A stretch of 64,000 nucleotides of DNA. It comes from Rhodospirillaceae bacterium. GTDB taxonomy: Bacteria; Pseudomonadota; Alphaproteobacteria; Rhodospirillales; Rhodospirillaceae. Positions within the stretch are counted from its first letter, which is position 1; every line of letters starts with the position of its first letter. The notes beneath the pieces are model-generated. The model did not search any database. It saw nothing but the letters and a program-made list of their open reading frames with translations, and was not told the origin of the DNA. The stretch lies in NCBI GenBank assembly GCA_029245025.1, contig JAQWQC010000034.1, positions 248,001-312,000 of the forward strand, read 5' to 3'. Positions 56,365 through 64,000 of the stretch are shown in pieces. A program made the translations under genes and the position numbers.

Positions 56365-57164
56365 TGTGCAGTCTCCGGAGCATCGATCGGCAAGAGGAGG
56401 AGGTCGGGAGCAGCTTGCTCACGGGCGATAGACAGGGCTTTTTTGATTGGTGCCACAAAGTCTGAGTCGATGGTTTCCCATGTCCCGCTATCCTTGTTCC
56501 AGCGAGCAAGCTGGGCGTCGTCCAAGGTTTTATAGTAGAGGGCGACCCGGCCGACGCGGAGGAAGTCCACAGTCAGTTGGCGGCCATCTGTCGTATCAAC
56601 AGTGCCTCGGATACCTTCAATGGTCCGGCCATATTCATTCTCAATCTGATAGGCCTCGAGGACGCGGCGGAATTTTTCAGCGGGGCTGGCATCTGCCCGC
56701 TGCATCAAGCTGCGAAGATTGGCGATACGAGTGCGGCGCTCTTCGATAAGGAAGGGCACGTCCAGCTGAACGAATTGGTCAATGCCATCGACCATGCGCA
56801 GCATCAGTGGCACAACTTCACGGTCAATTGTCGTGACCCGGTCGATGTCACGCTGAGTGATCTCGATTTCAGCCACTTGAGCAGCGATCAAGTCGCGTAG
56901 CTGTTGATTGTAAACCCGCAGGGTATCCAATTGCTGAAGAACTGCCTTGTACTCGGATTCGAGTTGGGAGGTCTGATCGTCCAGCGTATTGATCCGTTCC
57001 TGAGAGTTCACGCCTTCGGCCTGAGCCGTTTGCAATTCTCTCTTATTGGATCCTAACAGTTGAGCCTGAGCGGTTGGCGCAGCGGCCACCAGGGCTAAAA
57101 CGAGGCCTGAGGCCACAGTGACCCCAATCCGGGCCGACAAAAATGTTTCTATAGCGTTCCGCAT
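56361..57164 (-). CDS. DUF3450 family periplasmic coiled-coil protein
   Basis: This 267-residue protein has a signal peptide (GLVLALVAAAPTAQAQ, about residues 20-35). A long coiled coil follows (about residues 40-110: NTLDDQTSQLESEYKAVLQQ and DTLRVYNQQLRDLIAAQV). The C-terminal domain contains FLRVGRVALYYKTLDDAQLARW, the DUF3450 hallmark. The family almost always opens TtpC-ExbB-ExbD-TonB operons, as here. A role in gating or stabilising the TtpC periplasmic domain is inferred only from this linkage. Confidence 0.9.
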   Translation of the reverse strand: MRNAIETFLSARIGVTVASGLVLALVAAAPTAQAQLLGSNKRELQTAQAEGVNSQERINTLDDQTSQLESEYKAVLQQLDTLRVYNQQLRDLIAAQVAEIEITQRDIDRVTTIDREVVPLMLRMVDGIDQFVQLDVPFLIEERRTRIANLRSLMQRADASPAEKFRRVLEAYQIENEYGRTIEGIRGTVDTTDGRQLTVDFLRVGRVALYYKTLDDAQLARWNKDSGTWETIDSDFVAPIKKALSIAREQAAPDLLLLPIDAPETAQ

Positions 57165-57311
57165 GTGTGCGGTCCCCTTTTTCCCTAACAGTGTTTACCG
57201 AATCTTGCCCATGTGCCGGGCCATTTTGATTCGCACAACGTCGGCGGCATTCCCCTGCCAGCCAACTCGACCGTATCCATGGACCACCGCCCGCACTGGA
57301 ATCAACCATTT

Positions 57312-57333
57312 ATTCACCTGTCATAAGGTGAAT
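57312..57333. promoter_or_regulatory. Perfect inverted repeat upstream of the DUF3450-Ton operon
   Basis: ATTCACCT (57312-57319) and AGGTGAAT (57326-57333) form a perfect 8-bp dyad with a 6-nt spacer, about 150 bp upstream of DUF3450. The shape fits a dimeric repressor or activator site and does not match the Fur-box consensus. The rest of the 314-bp gap (57165-57478) holds no gene that I can see. Confidence 0.5.
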
Positions 57334-57478
57334 CGGTCCAAATTCACGTACCGGAACGAAAATTCCTTCTTTCGAAGGCGGCGTTAGCACGTTTTAGTCT
57401 CGGCCAATGGCCAAAAACTTGACGTTCTCATGGACGATTCGCTTGCAACGGTCCTTGGATGCCAGATGTTATAGAGGA

Positions 57479-58037
57479 ATGGACCCCATGTCTGACATGC
57501 CCCACACCATACCGCGACCGGACCGTGAACACCCCTTCTTCGGCGCCCCGTCGGCGATGATTATGGCGCGTGTGATCGCATTTTTCGGGTGCCTCTCTCC
57601 CGGGTTCGTTTGGGCCGATGTGGCGGGGTCCGTCTAAGTGAAAAATGGCGGGGTGATTTCCTTCAATGGCGAGTGATCTGAGGGTCGCTGCAAGGATGGT
57701 GCCGAGGTTAGGATATACCGGTTCTTGGCGCCCTCCCTGAACCGCGAGTGCACGATTGCCGGTGGCGAATATTGGCGTTGTGAATTGGCCTCAGCCGCGG
57801 CTCTGCTAAAGGTCGTGAGGGAGTGCCAGGTTGTGTGCCGGGAGATTAAAAAAGATCGTGACGGGCGGCTGATGGCGATTTGTTTTATCGAGGGCTGCAG
57901 CCTCAAACAATTTATGGTCGAACTGGGCTGGAGCAGACAGGTACGTCACGGGCACGCGCAATGGCTTTGAGGCGCAAGCCAAAGCCCATAAGTGCGGGTT
58001 ATGGGGTAGCGATTCTAGCACTGACGACGAGGACTAA
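57479..58037 (+). pseudogene. Broken SNase-like (thermonuclease-family) gene
   Basis: Starting at ATG 57479 the frame encodes a possible signal segment (MARVIAFFGCLSPGFVWA), then stops at 57635. The same frame, past that TAA and a TGA, continues with KDGAEVRIYRFLAPSLNREC, EYWRCELASAAALL, KKDRDGRLMAICFIEGCSL and FMVELGWSRQV. After about 57960 the homology moves to another frame: NGFEAQAKAHKCGLWGSD. This order (RxxGIDAPE-like, W.CG..A, DRYGR, GxAxxY..EAxAKxxxxGLW) is that of exported SNase-like proteins. Two in-frame stops and one frameshift show it is dead. Confidence 0.75.
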
Positions 58038-58057
58038 TTCGCGCTGGTTGGGCGATC

Positions 58058-58495
58058 TTAGGTCTCAGGCGGTCCAAGGTTATCAATCATCTGCCCAATC
58101 AGATGGAAAACCCGATCCTGATCAGTGGTATTCATACCTGTCATGGCTTGAGCTGGGACTTGCCTAGCCTTAATCATGAGCTCGGTTTTGAATTCTTTGG
58201 CCCGATCGGTCAGATGAATGCGTGTCCGGCGCTTATCATCAGGATCTGCGACGCGCTGTACAAGTCCGTCCCGCTCCATGCGGTTGAGTGTGTTGGCCAT
58301 GGTTGGCTGTTCAACGTTAATGCGTTGGCAAAGGTCCGCTTGGGTTAGCCCATCTTTTTGGTACAGCATGACTAGAGCCGGAAACTGGCCGGGTAGAACG
58401 CCGAAGGCCGTGAGTTCGGACTCCAGCGCACGGTCGAATAACCGACCTAACAACCCGATCTGATATCCCAAAGCATCTTGGCGCCGTATGGCCAT
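58058..58495 (-). CDS. MarR family transcriptional regulator
   Basis: This 145-residue winged-helix regulator has DGLTQADLCQRINVEQPTMANTLNRMERDGLV as the recognition helix region and DDKRRTRIHLTDRAKEF as the wing. It forms a dimer through terminal helices. Its target is unknown. It converges on the broken SNase gene, and no divergent transporter or catabolic gene, the usual MarR target, is adjacent. Confidence 0.92.
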   Translation of the reverse strand: MAIRRQDALGYQIGLLGRLFDRALESELTAFGVLPGQFPALVMLYQKDGLTQADLCQRINVEQPTMANTLNRMERDGLVQRVADPDDKRRTRIHLTDRAKEFKTELMIKARQVPAQAMTGMNTTDQDRVFHLIGQMIDNLGPPET

Positions 58496-58616
58496 GGCCT
58501 CTTACCTCTCTCGCCGCTGCCAAAACAGGCGGCGCAAATACATCGCAAGCAGTGAATCTTAGCGCAGCATGACAGTCTTTAACATCCTAGTTTGAATGCG
58601 GTTTGCGTCTGGCGCT

Positions 58617-59024
58617 CTAGGTATCGCCAGGCTGGCGGTAGCCTTTTCGGGTCATGCAGCTGGCGATCAAAGAGTCATAGAGCGATGACGCATCAGACCG
58701 CTCTGAAATGGCCATAGGGTCGTCTCCTCGGGGATTAAAGGTTCCCGGGCGTTCCGTCCCTGCTGTGCCATATCCTTGCCGGTCGGCACGGCGCATAATC
58801 AAAGTTGCGTCTTCCGCGCGCTCCTTGCACACGGCGTAGTCTGCCCGGGTCATGGCTTCGTTTTTGGTCGATTGCCGCCACCCACCTAAAGAGTAGGCGC
58901 AGGCGCCCAGACACCCTATGAGAGCAATCGTGGCCACAACGCGGCTCAAAAGAGCCTGGGGATAGCCGTTTTTCTTGACCGGACTAAGTCGACCTGTTTG
59001 TGTGCCGCACAAATTCAATTCCAT
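58617..59024 (-). CDS. Small lipoprotein, unknown function
   Basis: This frame has up to 135 residues, with a probable shorter functional start. The hydrophobic segment VATIALIGCLGAC ends in a lipobox (LGAC), so the Cys at about residue 42 would be lipidated and the protein retained in an outer or inner membrane. The mature region keeps two further cysteines (YAVCKERAED and IASCMTRKGY), a pattern seen in small alphaproteobacterial lipoproteins ending in CMxxKGYR. No function known. Confidence 0.6.
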   Translation of the reverse strand: MELNLCGTQTGRLSPVKKNGYPQALLSRVVATIALIGCLGACAYSLGGWRQSTKNEAMTRADYAVCKERAEDATLIMRRADRQGYGTAGTERPGTFNPRGDDPMAISERSDASSLYDSLIASCMTRKGYRQPGDT

Positions 59025-59066
59025 TAGCCCTTAGGCTCCCTTAGCTAATTTGAAAGGTATCTTCGC

Positions 59067-59504
59067 ATGGCCCAGGACGGTTCTTCCATCAGATATTACT
59101 TCGAAGACCTAGACGAGGGCATGTCTGCCGAATTCACCAAGACGGTTACAGAGGCGGACATCATTAAATATGCAGAAGTCTCAGGTGACACTAATCCAGT
59201 CCATTTGGACGCTGAGTTTGCTGTCACGACGATGTTCAAAGAACGCATTGCTCACGGCATGCTGACCGCGGGATTCATTTCGGCTGTGTTTGGCACCAAG
59301 CTTCCCGGCACAGGCTCGATTTACGTGAACCAAACTCTGAAGTTCAAAGCGCCGGTCAAAATTGGTGACGAAGTCACCGCCACGATTGAGGTGACGGGCA
59401 AGGTGCCCGAGAAAAAATTCGTCACATTCTCAACAGTGTGCACAGTCGGTGGCAAACCGGTGTTACAAGGTGACGCGACCTTGATGGTTCCAACCAAAGA
59501 TTAA
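59067..59504 (+). CDS. MaoC-family (R)-specific enoyl-CoA hydratase
   Basis: This 145-residue single hot-dog domain protein has the hydratase motif with catalytic Asp and His: YAEVSGDTNPVHLDAEFA and AHGMLTAGFISAV. The fold ends in the LKFKAPVKIGDEVTATIEV strand pair. PhaJ-type members turn beta-oxidation enoyl-CoA into (R)-3-hydroxyacyl-CoA for polyhydroxyalkanoate synthesis. No phaC is in the window, so that role is family-based only. It is followed 20 nt later by ribF. Confidence 0.9.
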   Translation: MAQDGSSIRYYFEDLDEGMSAEFTKTVTEADIIKYAEVSGDTNPVHLDAEFAVTTMFKERIAHGMLTAGFISAVFGTKLPGTGSIYVNQTLKFKAPVKIGDEVTATIEVTGKVPEKKFVTFSTVCTVGGKPVLQGDATLMVPTKD

Positions 59505-59524
59505 GCTTTGCTCACTGCTCGATT

Positions 59525-60520
59525 ATGCAATTGATTCGATACATTGATGACGTGCCCCTCGCCTTAAAAGGCGGTGTGGTTGCCCTAGGTAACTTCGACG
59601 GCTTGCACCGTGGTCATCATGCTGTGATCAAAACCGCACAGCGCATCGCTCAAGAGAAAGGGGTGGCGGCAGCGGTAATGACCTTTGAGCCTCATCCGCG
59701 CGCCTTCTTTCAACCTGACCAATCCGCGTTTCGCCTCAGCCCATTCCGGATCAAGTGTCGTCAGATGCGGTTTAGAGGTGTCGACTTTCTCTACGTACAG
59801 CGTTTTAACGCAAGTTTCTCAAGCCAGACGGCAGATGAGTTCGTTGACCAGTTTTTGGTCAAAGGCCTTGAAGTGTCTCATGTCGTGATTGGCTACGACT
59901 ATGTATTTGGCAACAAACGCGGTGGTAACGCAGATTTTCTTCTTCGACGTGGTCAGGAAGCCGGGTTTGATGTCACAGCCGTTGAAGAATATCGAATTGA
60001 TGCAACAGCACAAGTTTCGTCGACGGCCATCAGAGAATTCTTGTCAGAAGGTGCCTGCGCAGAGGCAGCGCGTCTTCTCGGTCGTTATTGGGAAATCGCT
60101 GGCCGTGTCCAGCATGGCGATAAGCGAGGCCGTCAACTGGGGTTTCCCACCGCTAATGTCCCGCTTGGCGAGCATCACTATCCTCGAGAAGGCGTCTACG
60201 CGGTAAGGGCAGGCGTTGATAAAGGTGGTGAAACCGTTTGGTATGATGCGGTCGCCAATTTTGGACGGCGGCCGACCTTCAACAAGTCAGACGTGCTGTT
60301 GGAAGTGCATTTGTTTGACTTTGACGAGAGCCTCTACAACCGAAACCTTAGGGTCGGCTTTGTCGAATTCATCAGACCGGAACAAAAATTCGATGGGCTA
60401 GACGCTTTGAGAGCCCAATTGAGCCAAGACTGTGACGCGGCACGGAATATCTTGGGCAAACAGACCTTCCCAGCCAACCCGTATCCCTTTGTGGCTATGG
60501 CGGAGATGGAGGGCAGCTGA
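59525..60520 (+). CDS. ribF: Bifunctional riboflavin kinase / FAD synthetase
   Basis: This 331-residue protein has an N-terminal nucleotidyltransferase domain with GNFDGLHRGHHAVI (HxGH-type) and TFEPHPRAFF, and ISSTAIR-like STAIREFLSEGACAEAARLLGR. The C-terminal flavokinase domain has GDKRGRQLGFPTANV and a YDAVANFGRRPTF segment. It makes FMN and FAD from riboflavin. It precedes ileS and lspA, a common proteobacterial ribF-ileS-lspA order. The 187-bp gap to ileS holds no gene. Confidence 0.95.
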   Translation: MQLIRYIDDVPLALKGGVVALGNFDGLHRGHHAVIKTAQRIAQEKGVAAAVMTFEPHPRAFFQPDQSAFRLSPFRIKCRQMRFRGVDFLYVQRFNASFSSQTADEFVDQFLVKGLEVSHVVIGYDYVFGNKRGGNADFLLRRGQEAGFDVTAVEEYRIDATAQVSSTAIREFLSEGACAEAARLLGRYWEIAGRVQHGDKRGRQLGFPTANVPLGEHHYPREGVYAVRAGVDKGGETVWYDAVANFGRRPTFNKSDVLLEVHLFDFDESLYNRNLRVGFVEFIRPEQKFDGLDALRAQLSQDCDAARNILGKQTFPANPYPFVAMAEMEGS

Positions 60521-60707
60521 GCCTTACGCACCCCTGGGTCACTTGCCTCAATCCCTGGGCCCTGCTACATCCCGCAGGATGACTGCGTCGCACTCCATTG
60601 CGTTCATAAAAGAGCGAATTATTACCCCGGTCCTGTAAGCCAGGATCGGCTATTCCCAAGCGTCACTTTTCCTTGAAGAACTCCTCGCTTAGCTGGACTC
60701 TGCGACC

Positions 60708-63557
60708 ATGACAGATTCAAAAACATCTACTGATACAGATCAGGACACTGTCGATTATAAATCGACTGTCTTTTTGCCCAAGACCGATTTTCCCATGAAG
60801 GCAGGCTTGCCGAAATTGGAGCCTAAGTTGCTCGATCGCTGGGCCAAGATGGACCTCTATAATCGTTTACGTAAAACCGCCAAGGGGCGCAAACAATTCG
60901 TTCTCCACGACGGCCCGCCCTATGCTAACGGCAACCTCCACATTGGCCACGCGCTGAATAAGATTTTGAAAGACGTCATCGTGCGCGCCCAACAAATGAT
61001 GGGCTACGATGCCAACTATGTTCCAGGCTGGGATTGCCACGGGCTGCCGATCGAATGGAAGATCGAAGAGGGCTACCGCAAGAAGGGGAAGAACAAAGAC
61101 GATATTCCTATTCTTGAATTCCGGCAAGAGTGCAGGGAGTTCGCTGCACATTGGATTGAGATTCAAAAAGAAGAATTCAAACGTCTCGGCATCACGGGTG
61201 ATTGGGATGATCCCTACACCACCATGAGCAATAAAGCCGAAGCCATGATTGTGCGCGAGCTCGGCAAATTTGTTCTCAATGGTGGCCTCTATAAGGGCTC
61301 AAAGCCGGTGCTGTGGTCAGTAGTTGAGAAGACCGCCTTGGCTGATGCTGAGGTGGAATACGCGGATCACACGTCGACGATCGTATGGGTAAAGTTTCCT
61401 GTCGCTCAATCGCCGGTTGCGGCGCTTGAAGGGCACGACATTGTCATCTGGACAACAACGCCATGGACGTTGCCCGGCAACCGGGCCATCGCCTTCGGTG
61501 CGGACATCGACTACACGGTGATTGAAGTCACAGAAGTGGGCGAAGGTGCACTCGCGGCTGTTGGCAATCGCTTTGCCGTCGCTGAAGCGTTGCTCAATGA
61601 GACTTTGGGTAAAGCCAGCATCACTGGCCACACGGTGACTGAGCAGCTCAAGGGGTCTGCGTTTACGGGGACTGTGTGTCGCCACTGTTTGCACGAAGAC
61701 GGATTTGAGTTTGATGTGCCGTTGCATGCGGGGTCATTCGTCACAACCGAGCAGGGCACCGGCTTTGTTCATATTGCTCCGGGTCATGGTGAAGACGATT
61801 TCAATCTCGGCCGTGAGGTTGGCTTTGAGGTGCCTGATACTGTCAATGGCGACGGACTCTATTACGACACCGTACCCCGGTTTGCTGGCAGGCATGTATT
61901 CAAGGTTAACCCTGAGGTTGTCGACGCTCTCAAGGAGCGCGGGCGGCTATTGGCGGAAGGTACACTGGAGCATAGTTATCCGCATTCCTGGCGCTCCAAG
62001 GCGCCTCTTATTTTCCGCAACACGCCCCAGTGGTTCATCTCGATGGATACCAACGACCTGCGCGCAAAGGCGTTGCAGGCTATCGACGATACCCAATGGG
62101 TGCCGGCCCAAGGCCGTAATCGCATCCAGGCTATGGTGGAGAGTCGGCCCGATTGGTGCGTGTCGCGACAACGCCAATGGGGTGTCCCCATCACCGTGTT
62201 CGTGAGCAAAAAGACGGGCAAAGTGTTGCGCGATCCCGCTGTCATTGAACGCATCGCCGCTGCTGTTGAAGAAGAGAGTTCCGATACCTGGCTGTCTTCC
62301 GACCCCGCTCGGTTTTTGGGCAATGAGTACGATGTAGAAGAATGGGAGCAAGTGCAGGACGTCGTCGAGGTGTGGTTTGATTCCGGATCTAGTCACGCTT
62401 TTGTCCTCGAAAATTGCGACGACTTGAAGTGGCCTGCGGACTTGTATCTCGAAGGATCCGATCAACATCGCGGTTGGTTCCACACCTCGCTGTTAGAAAG
62501 TTGTGGCACCCGCGGACGCGCACCGTATGACGCTGTGCTGACCCATGGCTTTGTTCTCGATGAGAAGGGCCGCAAGATGTCCAAGTCCATGGGCAATGTG
62601 GTCGAGCCATTTAAGGTCATAAATCAATCCGGCGCCGACATTCTGCGGCTTTGGGTGGTGGCATCTGATTACAGCCAAGACCTCTCAATCGGGCCCAACA
62701 TTCTGAAACAGATGTCGGATCTTTATCGCCGCTTGCGCAACACGTTCCGCTATCTTCTCGGCAACCTTAACGGCTTCACTAACGAAGAGCGCGTAGAGGT
62801 GGCCGATATGCCGGAGCTTGAGCGCTGGGTGCTGCATCGTCTGTGGCAGATGGATAAGCGCATTCGCGAGGCGTGCACGACCTATGACTTCCACGGCTTA
62901 TTTAACGAGTTGCATCATTTTTGCGCCATCGAGCTTTCGGCGTTCTATTTTGATATGCGCAAAGATGTTGTGTATTGCGACGCGCCGGACAATTTGCGGC
63001 GTCGGGCAGCGCGTACCGTGCTCGACACCTTATATGATTGCTTAGTGAAATGGCTCGCGCCGTTTATTTGTTTTACGGCGGAGGAAGCGTGGCTCGCTCG
63101 TAACCCGTCTGATGATGGCTCTATTCATTTGCAGCAATTCCCGACGGTTCCTGAGGCCTGGCGCGATGATGCGTTAGCAGAGAAGTGGACCAATGTGCGT
63201 CGCTTACGCCGTGCCGTGACTGCGGCCATCGAACAAGAGCGTGCGGCTAAACGCATTGGTTCAAGTTTGCAGGCGTCCCCAACTGTCACCGCGCCCGAAG
63301 AATTGATTGTAGCATGCGCCGGTCTCGACATGGCAGATGTCTGTATTACGTCTGACATCACGTTGGTCGAAGGAACGCCCAGCGCGGAGGACTTCGTGCT
63401 TGAAGATGTGCCCGAGGTTGGAGTTGTGGTGAATTCAGCGGAGGGCAAAAAATGTGCCCGCTGTTGGAAAGTCTTGCCTGACGTCGGCAGCCACGCGCAC
63501 CCGGGTGTGTGTGGTCGCTGTTCCGATGCTGTTGATTCACTACCGTCGGCGGCGTGA
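60708..63557 (+). CDS. ileS: Isoleucyl-tRNA synthetase
   Basis: This 949-residue class I synthetase has HIGH as GNLHIGHALNKILKD near residue 80 and a CP1 editing domain (WTTTPWTLPGNRAIAFG ... GTGFVHIAPGHGEDDF). KMSKS appears as GRKMSKSMGNVVEPF near residue 625. The C-terminal zinc finger is CARCWKVLPDVGSHAHPGVCGRC. All domains of the bacterial type-1 IleRS are present. Its TGA overlaps a possible GTG start of lspA. Confidence 0.97.
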   Translation: MTDSKTSTDTDQDTVDYKSTVFLPKTDFPMKAGLPKLEPKLLDRWAKMDLYNRLRKTAKGRKQFVLHDGPPYANGNLHIGHALNKILKDVIVRAQQMMGYDANYVPGWDCHGLPIEWKIEEGYRKKGKNKDDIPILEFRQECREFAAHWIEIQKEEFKRLGITGDWDDPYTTMSNKAEAMIVRELGKFVLNGGLYKGSKPVLWSVVEKTALADAEVEYADHTSTIVWVKFPVAQSPVAALEGHDIVIWTTTPWTLPGNRAIAFGADIDYTVIEVTEVGEGALAAVGNRFAVAEALLNETLGKASITGHTVTEQLKGSAFTGTVCRHCLHEDGFEFDVPLHAGSFVTTEQGTGFVHIAPGHGEDDFNLGREVGFEVPDTVNGDGLYYDTVPRFAGRHVFKVNPEVVDALKERGRLLAEGTLEHSYPHSWRSKAPLIFRNTPQWFISMDTNDLRAKALQAIDDTQWVPAQGRNRIQAMVESRPDWCVSRQRQWGVPITVFVSKKTGKVLRDPAVIERIAAAVEEESSDTWLSSDPARFLGNEYDVEEWEQVQDVVEVWFDSGSSHAFVLENCDDLKWPADLYLEGSDQHRGWFHTSLLESCGTRGRAPYDAVLTHGFVLDEKGRKMSKSMGNVVEPFKVINQSGADILRLWVVASDYSQDLSIGPNILKQMSDLYRRLRNTFRYLLGNLNGFTNEERVEVADMPELERWVLHRLWQMDKRIREACTTYDFHGLFNELHHFCAIELSAFYFDMRKDVVYCDAPDNLRRRAARTVLDTLYDCLVKWLAPFICFTAEEAWLARNPSDDGSIHLQQFPTVPEAWRDDALAEKWTNVRRLRRAVTAAIEQERAAKRIGSSLQASPTVTAPEELIVACAGLDMADVCITSDITLVEGTPSAEDFVLEDVPEVGVVVNSAEGKKCARCWKVLPDVGSHAHPGVCGRCSDAVDSLPSAA

Positions 63558-63565
63558 TAAAAACA

Positions 63566-64000
63566 ATGCGTCTTGGTCTGGTCATCGCTGCTCTTATTGC
63601 TCTTGCCGATCAGGTATCCAAAATTTGGATGGTTGAGCGTGTCTTTCGTCCAGACGGGGTCACCGACACGCCATTCTTTACTTGGCAATTGATAGAAGTG
63701 TTGCCGTTCTTCAACCTTCGCCTCGCCTGGAACCCTGGCATCAGTTTCAGTATGTTCAGTTCAGGCGAACCATTGACTTTTGCCCTGCTTGTTACAATGC
63801 AATTGTGCATCGTCGGTCTGATGCTGTGGTGGCTGCGTCAGGCCACGTCCCTATGGATGAAGATCGGTATCGGCTGCATCGTCGGCGGGGGATTTGGCAA
63901 CATCATTGACCGACTGCATTACGGCATGGTTGTCGACTTCCTTGATTTTCATGCCGCGGGGTATCATTTCCCAACCTTCAATTTGGCCGATTCTGCCATT
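63566..64000 (+). CDS. lspA: Prolipoprotein signal peptidase (partial, C-terminus outside window)
   Basis: This is 145 residues to the window edge, from ATG 63566; GTG 63554 is in frame and would overlap ileS. It is an inner-membrane aspartyl protease that removes lipoprotein signal peptides. The N-terminal helix has LIALADQVSKIWM, followed by FFNLRLAWNPGISFSMF. The two catalytic aspartates lie in GGGFGNIIDRLHYGMVVDFLDF and at the edge in FNLADSAI. Four hydrophobic segments are visible. It is last in the ribF-ileS-lspA run. Confidence 0.95.
   Translation, partial: MRLGLVIAALIALADQVSKIWMVERVFRPDGVTDTPFFTWQLIEVLPFFNLRLAWNPGISFSMFSSGEPLTFALLVTMQLCIVGLMLWWLRQATSLWMKIGIGCIVGGGFGNIIDRLHYGMVVDFLDFHAAGYHFPTFNLADSAI

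Noticed and set aside
60521-60707. GC-rich hairpins between ribF and ileS as a T-box or other riboswitch
   Set aside because: Only short imperfect inverted repeats were seen. No T-box or known riboswitch consensus was recognised, and proteobacterial ileS genes rarely use one.

Overview
This window reads as a chromosomal segment of an alphaproteobacterium, most like a marine or freshwater Rhodospirillales-type organism. That is an inference from gene content and order. The supporting genes are a bolA / J-domain / cobS / cobT neighbourhood, aroK-aroB-corC divergent from a xerD-type recombinase, a glutathione-dependent formaldehyde pathway feeding an NAD-linked FdsABG formate dehydrogenase, coq7 and a fused 5-oxoprolinase. 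There is no rRNA, CRISPR array, insertion sequence, prophage or plasmid backbone. The only RNA gene found is a tRNA-Leu(CAA).

Layout. 1-5.1 kb: partial Na+/Ca2+ exchanger, two small exported or membrane proteins and a fused HyuA-HyuB (5-oxoprolinase family) gene. 5.3-9.1 kb: a TPR/glycosyltransferase-like protein, a DUF1501 protein and the decayed remains of its usual DUF1800 partner. 9.1-15.6 kb: a TonB-dependent receptor and a peptide-type ABC importer (two permeases and a double ATPase) with no solute-binding protein in the window. 15.9-19.6 kb: gap-pgk, accA and a frameshifted NUDIX remnant. 19.7-27.2 kb: rpmB with a clear promoter and terminator, cobST, an SDR, a J-domain protein, bolA, DUF2889 and a CBS protein. 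27.3-34.5 kb: corC-aroB-aroK facing a small WD-P-P protein, a large exported protein and xerD, then an HNH protein. 34.5-39.2 kb: coq7, dsbB, a VTT-domain protein, tRNA-Leu, an alpha/beta hydrolase, a DehI-family protein and a PAS-EAL deletion remnant.

39.4-51.5 kb is the most coherent block. It holds class III alcohol dehydrogenase, a stand-alone copper-amine-oxidase N2-like domain protein, S-formylglutathione hydrolase, three tandem paralogous MFS carriers, formate dehydrogenase FdsG-FdsB-FdsA and FdhD. All are on one strand with short gaps, so they could form one C1-oxidation transcript: formaldehyde to formyl-glutathione to formate to CO2, with the carriers moving formate, oxalate or a related carboxylate. 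51.6-57.2 kb, on the other strand, is a second energy-transduction module: DUF3450, a TtpC-like long ExbB, a short ExbB, two ExbD, TonB and a TPR protein. It ends at a strong terminator and has a perfect 8-bp inverted repeat upstream. 57.5-64 kb: a broken SNase-like gene, a MarR regulator, a lipoprotein, a MaoC hydratase, ribF, ileS and the start of lspA.

No wholly new system is evident. The best leads are the single-domain amine-oxidase fragment inside the formaldehyde/formate cluster, the triplicated carriers beside formate dehydrogenase, the absence of fdsD, the TtpC-type Ton module, and at least four independent gene remnants (DUF1800, NUDIX, PAS-EAL, SNase) that suggest ongoing gene loss.
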